This document shows, piece after piece, positions 58,780 to 64,000 of a DNA stretch of 64,000 bases; position 1 is the first letter of the stretch; every line of letters starts with the position of its first letter. The stretch is from Cellulomonas sp. Root930 (lineage in GTDB: Bacteria; Actinomycetota; Actinomycetes; Actinomycetales; Cellulomonadaceae), in assembly GCA_001429255.1 (NCBI GenBank), contig LMJI01000001.1:1281256-1345255 (forward strand), given 5' to 3'. The position numbers were made by a program, and so were the translations under genes. The notes beneath the pieces were generated by a model. The model had not been told where the DNA came from. It ran no database searches and was given only the letters and a program-made list of their open reading frames with translations.

Positions 58780-59753
58780 ACGGTCTGACCCTGCGGGACG
58801 TCGTCGTCCGGTACGGCCCGGTGGCCGCCGTCGACGGGGTGTCCCTCGACGTCCCCACGGGATCGGTCGTCGCCCTGCTCGGGCCGTCCGGCTGCGGGAA
58901 GTCGTCGCTGCTGCGGGCGGTCGCCGGGCTCGAACCCGTCGAGGGCGTCGTCGCGTGGGACGGCGTCTCCGTGGCCGGGGTGCCCGTGCACCGGCGCGGT
59001 TTCGGGCTGATGTTCCAGGACGGGCAGCTCTTCGCCCACCGGACCGTCGGGGGGAACGTCGCGTACGGCCTCCCGCGCGGGTCCGCCGTCTCGGCGCTGC
59101 TCGAGCTGGTGGGGCTGGGCGGCTACGAGGACCGCTCGGTGGCGACGCTGTCCGGCGGCGAGCGGCAGCGCGTCGCCCTGGCCCGTGCCCTCGCACCCGC
59201 CCCGAGGCTGCTCCTGCTCGACGAGCCGCTGTCCGCCCTCGACCGCGCCCTGCGCGAGCGACTCGCCGTCGACCTGCGCGCGGCCCTCGTCGCCACCGGC
59301 ACCACCGCCGTGTTCGTCACGCACGACCAGGACGAGGCCTTCGCGGTCGCCGACCGGGTCGCGGTCATGGCGGCAGGGAAGCTCCTCCAGGTCGACGCAC
59401 CCGCCGACCTCTGGAGCCGGCCCGCGTCGCGCGAGGTGGCGTCGTTCCTGGGCTACGAGGCGTTCGTCCCGCTGGACAGCCCCGCCGCCGCCCCACTGCG
59501 CGAGGCCATCGGTGCCGAGCCGTCGCCCGCGACGCTGGCGCTGGCCGAGGGCGCGTTCGTCGTCGGACGGTCCGGCGTGGCCAAGGGGACGGTCCGCGGG
59601 GTCTCGTCGCGGCGCGGCCGGTCCGAGGTCCGGGTCGAGGTCGACGGCATCGGCGTGGTCACGGCGCTGGGGCCCGTCGGCGGTCGGTGGTCGGCGGGTG
59701 ACGTCGTGGAGCTCGGCGTCGAGCCGGACGCGATGGCGGTCCTCGACGACTGA
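58776..59753 (+). CDS. thiQ: Thiamine ABC transporter ATP-binding protein
   Basis: This ATPase of about 325 residues has Walker A GPSGCGKSS, Q-loop MFQDGQLFAHRTV, signature LSGGERQRVALARAL and Walker B RLLLLDEPLSALD. A C-terminal TOBE-like extension (EGAFVVGRSGVAKGTVRGVS) makes it longer than E. coli ThiQ. Three GTG codons in a row (58770, 58773, 58776) follow a GGAGGTG Shine-Dalgarno (58762-58768); I chose the last, which gives ideal spacing and the usual 4-bp overlap with thiP. Confidence 0.93.
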   Translation: MNGLTLRDVVVRYGPVAAVDGVSLDVPTGSVVALLGPSGCGKSSLLRAVAGLEPVEGVVAWDGVSVAGVPVHRRGFGLMFQDGQLFAHRTVGGNVAYGLPRGSAVSALLELVGLGGYEDRSVATLSGGERQRVALARALAPAPRLLLLDEPLSALDRALRERLAVDLRAALVATGTTAVFVTHDQDEAFAVADRVAVMAAGKLLQVDAPADLWSRPASREVASFLGYEAFVPLDSPAAAPLREAIGAEPSPATLALAEGAFVVGRSGVAKGTVRGVSSRRGRSEVRVEVDGIGVVTALGPVGGRWSAGDVVELGVEPDAMAVLDD

Positions 59754-59822
59754 TCGCGGTTGTGGTCGCGTCGGGCTACGGTCGGAGTGTCCGAGTGGTT
59801 GGCGAGCACCGAGGTGATGGCG

Positions 59823-60605
59823 ATGACGCTGGAGCTCCGTGAGGTCGTGTCGGTCGACATCCCCCTGTCGCTGGGGAAGGTCTGGCCGTACCTGCGGGAT
59901 CCCGCGCTGGTGCGCCGCTGGTACGGCTGGGACCACCCGGGACTCGACGCCGAGGTCCGGCGTCTGTTCGTCGACGGCGCCGTCGAGTCCCAGGACGTCA
60001 TCGGCGACGAGACCATCCACACGCTGACCTTGCCCACCCACGACAGGCTCACCCTGCGGTCCGCCGCGCACCAGCCGCACCGCACGCACCTGACCGTGAC
60101 GCGGCGCAGCCACCAGGGCCTCGCACTCTTCGACGGGGTCCGGGACGAGATCGACGAGGGCTGGATCGCGTTCGCGCACCAGCTGCAGTTCGCGCTCAGC
60201 ATCCACCCCGACCAGGACCGCCGGACGCTGAGCATCTTCGGTCTCGACGCCGGCGAGCGGGGCAACCGGCTCCTCGACCGGGCCGGCCTGAGGGGGATCC
60301 ACGGCGTGCCCGTCGGCGGCCACGTGCAGGCCCGCCGCCCCGACGGCACCCTGCTCGGCGGCACCCTGATCTACCGGACGCCCCTGCAGTTCGGCCTGCG
60401 GCTGCACGGGATCACCGAGTCGTTCCTGGTGGTGATGGAGACGCCCGCGGGCACCTCGCCGCCGCACGGCACCGTCGACGCGATCCTGTCCACCTACGGG
60501 CTCGACGACGCCACGATCGCCGAGGTGGAGCACCGCTGGTCCGGTTGGTGGCAGCAGTCGGTGCCGCATTCTCGGACCAGCACCGCCCACGTCAGCTCAG
60601 CTTGA
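59823..60605 (+). CDS. SRPBCC (START-like) domain protein
   Basis: This 260-residue protein has an N-terminal helix-grip beginning ELREVVSVDIPLSLGKVWPY and DETIHTLTLPTHDRLTLRSA. The second part includes DEIDEGWIAFAHQLQFALSI, close to AHSA1-type START proteins. Ligand and role unknown. GAGGTG (59811-59816) fits the ATG at 59823; the ATG at 59817 is too close. It ends with a 14-bp tail-to-tail overlap with the next gene. Confidence 0.78.
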   Translation: MTLELREVVSVDIPLSLGKVWPYLRDPALVRRWYGWDHPGLDAEVRRLFVDGAVESQDVIGDETIHTLTLPTHDRLTLRSAAHQPHRTHLTVTRRSHQGLALFDGVRDEIDEGWIAFAHQLQFALSIHPDQDRRTLSIFGLDAGERGNRLLDRAGLRGIHGVPVGGHVQARRPDGTLLGGTLIYRTPLQFGLRLHGITESFLVVMETPAGTSPPHGTVDAILSTYGLDDATIAEVEHRWSGWWQQSVPHSRTSTAHVSSA

Positions 60606-61701
60606 GCTGCCACTCCCCGGAGCCGCCGGCCGGCCGGAACCCGAGCGCCACGTTGATGCCGAGCATGTAGGAGTTCTCCTCGGCGTTCCACGTGCCGACG
60701 CGTCGGACCGTCGGCCGCTCCGCCGCGAGCCGCTGCAGGTTGGCCGTCTTGACGAGCATCCCGAGGCGCTTCCCGCGGTGCTCCCTGAGCACGAGGGTGT
60801 CGTCCTGGTGCACGAACTCGTCGCTGTTGGGGACCGCCATGAAGCAGGTGAACGCCGCGAGCGAGTGCGTGGGGACGTGCTCGGCGGCGAGCACCAGCAG
60901 CTCCAGCCCGCGCTCGTCGTACTGCTTCTCGTAGGTGCGGATCCGCTCGGCGTCCCAGACGTCCTCCTCGAGGTCGAGCCCGCCCAGAGGCGCGTCCGTG
61001 CTCATCCGGGTGTTCAGCAGCGCGTACGAGTCGATCCACTCGTCCGGCACGTGGCTCTGCCACGTCACCAGGCGGTAGTCGGGGCCCGCGTGCGCCTCCG
61101 CCTCCGCGCGCTGCTTCGCCATGAGCTCCGGGTCGAAGGGCAGGTCGAACACCGAGTACCGCTCGACCTGCTCGAGGGCGAACCCGCGCTTGCGCAGGAA
61201 CCGGGGGCCGTCGGCATCGATCGCCACCCGGCCGGCGCCGGTCGTCGCGGCGAGCGTGCCCGGACCCTCGGGCGGCTCGACCTGCTGGTCGGTGGAGGCC
61301 GTGACCTGCGTCCGGCCGGCGTCGCGGACCAGCGCGAGGGACGCGTCGAAGAGCGACGACCCGACGCCCTGGCGGCGGTGGGGCGGGCGGACGCCGACCT
61401 CCACGTGTCCCGTGTGGGTGTTGTCCTGCTGCGGGAGGTTGATCATCGCGTAGCCCAGGACGCGGTCCGGGTCCGGGGTGTCGTGCGCGTCGTCGGCCAC
61501 CGCGACCAGCCGCGGCTTCCGGTCGTACTTCTGGTCGTGCATCGACCCGAGGATCTCGGTGGCGGTGCGCTCGAAGTCCCGGTTGCCCCACGCGTGCAGG
61601 AGAGCGTCGTTCATCGCCCCCGTGTAGCCGTGCAGCAGCCACGCCTCGGGCGCGTCCGCCGTCTCGGACACCGGTACCTCGCGGATCGACCACGTCGTCA
61701 T
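60592..61701 (-). CDS. Two-domain GNAT acetyltransferase
   Basis: This 369-residue protein has tandem GNAT folds. The first has VGVRPPHRRQGVGSSLFDAS (acetyl-CoA loop), the second LVLREHRGKRLGMLVKTANL and NAEENSYMLGINVALGFRPA. The second module is of the eukaryote-like Eis/actinomycete kind that modifies small molecules or proteins; substrate unknown. ATG at 61701 (MTTWSIREV); a GTG at 61710 (VDDMTTW) is a weaker alternative. Confidence 0.88.
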   Translation of the reverse strand: MTTWSIREVPVSETADAPEAWLLHGYTGAMNDALLHAWGNRDFERTATEILGSMHDQKYDRKPRLVAVADDAHDTPDPDRVLGYAMINLPQQDNTHTGHVEVGVRPPHRRQGVGSSLFDASLALVRDAGRTQVTASTDQQVEPPEGPGTLAATTGAGRVAIDADGPRFLRKRGFALEQVERYSVFDLPFDPELMAKQRAEAEAHAGPDYRLVTWQSHVPDEWIDSYALLNTRMSTDAPLGGLDLEEDVWDAERIRTYEKQYDERGLELLVLAAEHVPTHSLAAFTCFMAVPNSDEFVHQDDTLVLREHRGKRLGMLVKTANLQRLAAERPTVRRVGTWNAEENSYMLGINVALGFRPAGGSGEWQLKLS

Positions 61702-61769
61702 GTCGTCCACGATCCGCCTGTCGGCACGGTGTGGCGAGACCTTTTCCTCGACGTCGCTACGCTCGCCGG

Positions 61770-62402
61770 ATGGTGTGGTGGGAGATCGTCGGCTGGATCG
61801 GCTCGTTGCTGGTCATCATCTCGCTCACGCAGGCCAGGGTGCTGCGCTTCCGCGTGATCAACCTCCTGGGGGCGGTGATCGCCACGGCGTACAACGTGGT
61901 GATCGAGATCTGGCCGTTCGCCGTGATGAACGGCGTCATCGCGATCATCGACGTCTACTGGCTGGTCCGGCTCCAGCGCGAGCGCCACGACGCCCTGGTG
62001 TACGGGGTCCTCGAGGTGCCGTCGGACGACGCCGTCCTGCAGCACCTGCTGGAGTCGCACGCCCCCGACATCGCCCGCTTCCACCCGGGGTTCAGCGCCG
62101 TCGACCCCGCGCCGTCGGCGTCGTTCGTCGTGGTCCGCGGCGACGAGCTGGTCGGTGCAGTCGTGGTCCGGTCCGCCGGTGACGGGGTCGGGCGCGTGGA
62201 CCTCGACTACGTAACGCCGCGGTACCGGGACTTCACGCCCGGGGAGTTCGTGTACCGGGACAGCGGGGTGTTCGCCTCGCACGGGTTCCGACGGCTGGTG
62301 GTGGGCGGCTCGCCCGCGACCGAGGCGCGCGCGTACCTGGAGCGTGTCGGGTTCCGGCCCACCGCGGACGGCTGGGAGCGCGAGGTCCCGACTGCTGCGT
62401 GA
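61770..62402 (+). CDS. YgjV-like membrane segment fused to a GNAT-like domain
   Basis: This 210-residue protein has an N-terminal part of about 70 residues (VWWEIVGWIGSLLVIISLTQ, VLRFRVINLLGAVIATAYNV, WPFAVMNGVIAIIDVYWLVR), which has the three-helix pattern of the YgjV family. The rest (ASFVVVRGDELVGAVVVRSA, RRLVVGGSPATEARAYLERV, GFRPTADGWEREV) resembles a small GNAT acetyltransferase. It is therefore probably a membrane-tethered acetyltransferase. The ATG at 61770 has TACGCT (61758-61763) 6 nt upstream, no Shine-Dalgarno. Confidence 0.75.
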   Translation: MVWWEIVGWIGSLLVIISLTQARVLRFRVINLLGAVIATAYNVVIEIWPFAVMNGVIAIIDVYWLVRLQRERHDALVYGVLEVPSDDAVLQHLLESHAPDIARFHPGFSAVDPAPSASFVVVRGDELVGAVVVRSAGDGVGRVDLDYVTPRYRDFTPGEFVYRDSGVFASHGFRRLVVGGSPATEARAYLERVGFRPTADGWEREVPTAA

Positions 62403-62448
62403 CGGGCCACCCCGCCATGTCGTTGCGCCGGAGATTCCGTACGTCCGC

Positions 62449-62473
62449 TAGCATGAGTTCGGTAGTCCGAACT
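62449..62473. promoter_or_regulatory. Perfect palindromic operator and -10 before the Nramp gene
   Basis: AGTTCGG-TAGT-CCGAACT (62456-62473) is an 18-bp palindrome with perfect 7-bp arms. A -10-like TAGCAT (62449-62454) is directly upstream, so RNA would begin inside the palindrome. A manganese- or iron-responsive DtxR/MntR-type repressor is the likely binder. Confidence 0.55.
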
Positions 62474-62487
62474 TTCCGAGGTGGGCC

Positions 62488-63735
62488 ATGGTCAGCAGTG
62501 CGACGGACGACGCCGTCCAGGTCGGGACGCCACGGCGTCGTCGTGCCCCGCTGCTGCTCGGACCGGCGTTCGTCGCCGCGATCGCGTACGTCGACCCCGG
62601 CAACGTCGCCGCCAACCTCACCGCCGGCGCCCGCTACGGCTACCTCCTCCTGTGGGTGCTCGTCGCGGCGAACGCGATGGCCGTGCTGGTCCAGTACCAG
62701 TCCGCCAAGCTCGGGCTCGTCACCGGCGAGTCGCTGCCGGGGGTGCTCGGGCAGCGGATGCGGCGCGGGCCGCGCCTGGCGTTCTGGGCGCAGGCCGAGG
62801 TGGTCGCGGCGGCCACCGACATCGCCGAGGTGGTCGGCGGCGCGATCGCGTTGAACCTCCTGTTCGGCGTCCCCCTGCCGATCGGTGGGCTGATCGTCGG
62901 CGTCGTGTCCATGCTCCTGCTGGCCACGCAGAACCGGTACGGGCAGCGGCGCTTCGAGTACGTGATCGTCGCGCTGCTCGCCGTCATCAGCATCGGGTTC
63001 CTGGCCGGGCTGTTCGTGTCGCCGCCCGACGCGCGCGGCGTCCTGTCCGGCCTGGTCCCGCGGTTCGACGGCACCGACTCGGTCCTGCTCGCCGCCTCGA
63101 TGCTCGGCGCGACGGTCATGCCGCACGCCATCTACGTGCACTCGGCGCTGGTCCGAGACCGCCACGGACGCCACTCCGGGCCCGCGCTCACCCACCTGCT
63201 GCGCTCCACCCGCTGGGACGTCGGCGCCGCGCTGGTGGTCGCCGGCATCGTGAACATCGGACTGCTGCTCCTGGCCGCGTCCGGCCTGCGCGGGGTCCCC
63301 GGCACCGACTCGATCCCCGGCGCCTACGACGCCATCGTCGCCGCGCTGGGCATCGGCATCGGCATCGCGTTCGCCATCGGCCTGCTGGCGTCCGGCCTGG
63401 CCTCCACCTCGGTCGGTGCCTACGCGGGCGCCACGATCATGGAGGGGCTGATCCACCGGCGGATCCCCCTGCTGGTCCGCCGCGTGGTCACCCTGATCCC
63501 CGCGATCGTGCTCCTGGCCGTCGGCGCCGACGCCACCTGGACCCTGGTCCTCTCGCAGGTGGTGCTCAGCTTCGGCATCCCGTTCGCGGTCATCCCCCTG
63601 GTCGCCCTGACCCGCTCCCGCACGGTCATGGGCCCCCACCGCAACGGCCCCTGGCTCCACGCGACCCTGGTGCTGGTGGTGGCGCTGGTGGTGGCCCTGA
63701 ACGTGACCCTCCTGGCCCTCCTGCTACTGGGCTGA
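62488..63735 (+). CDS. mntH: Nramp-family Mn2+/Fe2+ transporter
   Basis: This 415-residue transporter has 11 membrane helices. The metal site is present: DPGN in helix 1 (residues 36-39; VDPGNVAANLTAGARYGYL) and MPHAIYVHSALVRD in helix 6. A basic N-terminus, TPRRRRAPLLLGPAFVAA, precedes helix 1. It imports Mn2+ (possibly Fe2+) with protons. The palindromic operator just upstream suggests metal repression. ATG at 62488; the G-rich tail follows the stop. Confidence 0.95.
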   Translation: MVSSATDDAVQVGTPRRRRAPLLLGPAFVAAIAYVDPGNVAANLTAGARYGYLLLWVLVAANAMAVLVQYQSAKLGLVTGESLPGVLGQRMRRGPRLAFWAQAEVVAAATDIAEVVGGAIALNLLFGVPLPIGGLIVGVVSMLLLATQNRYGQRRFEYVIVALLAVISIGFLAGLFVSPPDARGVLSGLVPRFDGTDSVLLAASMLGATVMPHAIYVHSALVRDRHGRHSGPALTHLLRSTRWDVGAALVVAGIVNIGLLLLAASGLRGVPGTDSIPGAYDAIVAALGIGIGIAFAIGLLASGLASTSVGAYAGATIMEGLIHRRIPLLVRRVVTLIPAIVLLAVGADATWTLVLSQVVLSFGIPFAVIPLVALTRSRTVMGPHRNGPWLHATLVLVVALVVALNVTLLALLLLG

Positions 63736-63775
63736 CCGCCCCCGCCCCCGCGCCCGCCCCCGCCCCCAGCGCCCC
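63736..63775 (-). other. G-quadruplex-forming tract downstream of mntH
   Basis: The minus strand has at least six G-runs of 3-5 (GGGGGCGGGGGCGGGCGCGG type) within 40 nt directly after the mntH stop. On this strand an intramolecular G-quadruplex is possible. It may influence 3' ends of the mntH or DUF559-like transcripts; no evidence of expression. Confidence 0.4.
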
Positions 63776-63785
63776 GGGCTGCGGC

Positions 63786-63851
63786 GAGTTCGTGAGTTCG
63801 CGTCGAGTTCGTGAGCTGCAACTGCCGAACTCGGCCGAAACTCACGAACTC
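63786..63851. repeat. GAGTTCGTGAG repeats forming a hairpin
   Basis: GAGTTCGTGAG occurs at 63786-63796 and 63805-63815, and its reverse complement CTCACGAACTC at 63841-63851 (10 bp of this overlap the DUF559-like stop). Either direct copy can pair with the inverted copy in an 11-bp stem. This could be a bidirectional terminator or a genome-wide interspersed repeat. Confidence 0.55.
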
Positions 63852-64000
63852 AGCTCTGGACGTCGTCTCAGCGTGGCGGCCATGCGAGCCGGGATCACGG
63901 GGAGCAGCCGACGGAGGAGCAGTGTGCCGCGGAGGTCCTCCTTCGTCACGCGGAGCGCTCGCCAGCCGGCCTCGACGATCGCATCGTGTCGTCGCTTCTC
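63842..64000 (-). CDS. DUF559/very-short-patch-repair-like protein, C-terminal fragment
   Basis: The frame stays open to the right edge, so only the last 52 residues are seen: EKRRHDAIVEAGWRALRVTK, EDLRGTLLLRRLLPVIPARM, ending PELSS. The EKRRHDAIVEAGW-RVTxEDL signature is that of the C-terminal end of DUF559 (MTES/Vsr-like nuclease) proteins. The N-terminal part lies beyond 64000. The stop sits inside a hairpin repeat. Confidence 0.75.
   Translation of the reverse strand, partial: EKRRHDAIVEAGWRALRVTKEDLRGTLLLRRLLPVIPARMAATLRRRPELSS

Noticed and set aside
63737..63775. C-rich tract as a CRISPR or coding repeat
   Set aside because: No spacer structure and no coding pattern; it is a simple G/C run.

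Overview
The window is about 74% GC, uses many GTG starts and shows dense 4-bp ATGA/GTGA stop-start overlaps. It carries mycothiol/actinobacterial-type DinB proteins, an F420-type PPOX enzyme, a DUF222 HNH nuclease and an Asp23/AmaP cluster. The GH94 cellobiose phosphorylase at 18722-21184 looks, from memory, close to the Cellulomonas gilvus enzyme, with its catalytic Asp at the same residue number (490). The organism is therefore most likely a Cellulomonas or close relative (Micrococcales). The replicon looks chromosomal: there is one tRNA, no rRNA, no CRISPR, no insertion sequence and no prophage.

Layout, left half. 1-2.5 kb holds a truncated thioredoxin/NHL protein, a THUMP-type RNA methyltransferase and its TetR-like upstream neighbour. 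2.7-4.25 kb holds an AcoR-like GAF regulator followed by a well-marked promoter driving only a 43-codon ORF. 4.3-9.4 kb holds a DinB protein, an unknown protein with a paralogue at 24.3 kb, and a transglutaminase / ATP-grasp-alpha-E pair. 9.5-13.2 kb holds an ECF sigma factor diverging from an Asp23/Gls24-AmaP envelope-stress operon; between them lie a CRP-like palindrome and an ECF-type promoter. 13.2-17.5 kb is a mix of small enzymes, an ion channel and an ArsR/SRPBCC pair. 17.6-21.3 kb holds tRNA-Gly(CCC) and the cellobiose phosphorylase-mutarotase operon, preceded by a CebR-like operator.

Layout, middle and right half. 21.4-28.4 kb holds a NarL-type two-component system, dcd, the second copy of the unknown family, a P-loop kinase, a NUDIX enzyme, an MBL-fold protein and another DinB. 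28.4-34.5 kb holds a MarR-controlled ABC exporter, a DUF222 HNH nuclease and a ThrE-like exporter. 34.5-44.8 kb is a hydroxamate siderophore locus: a divergent ABC exporter, an iron-box promoter, and seven translationally coupled genes (desABCD-like, a penicillin-acylase-like hydrolase, a second acyltransferase, and a siderophore-interacting reductase). 44.8-47.3 kb holds an EtfD-like Fe-S membrane oxidoreductase with a PPOX enzyme. 47.5-54 kb is a complete mrpACDEFG Na+/H+ antiporter operon (MrpB fused to MrpA). 55.8-59.8 kb is a TPP riboswitch followed by thiBPQ. 59.8-64 kb holds a START-like protein, acetyltransferases, a YgjV-like fusion, an Nramp Mn/Fe transporter behind a perfect palindrome, and the end of a DUF559-type gene.

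Two signals run through the whole window. First, many genes without a Shine-Dalgarno have a TANNNT-like -10 hexamer 6-8 nt before the start codon, which implies widespread leaderless transcription. Second, metal homeostasis (IdeR-type boxes, siderophore, Nramp) and carbon use (cellobiose, CRP/CebR-like sites) have clear candidate operators that can be tested directly.
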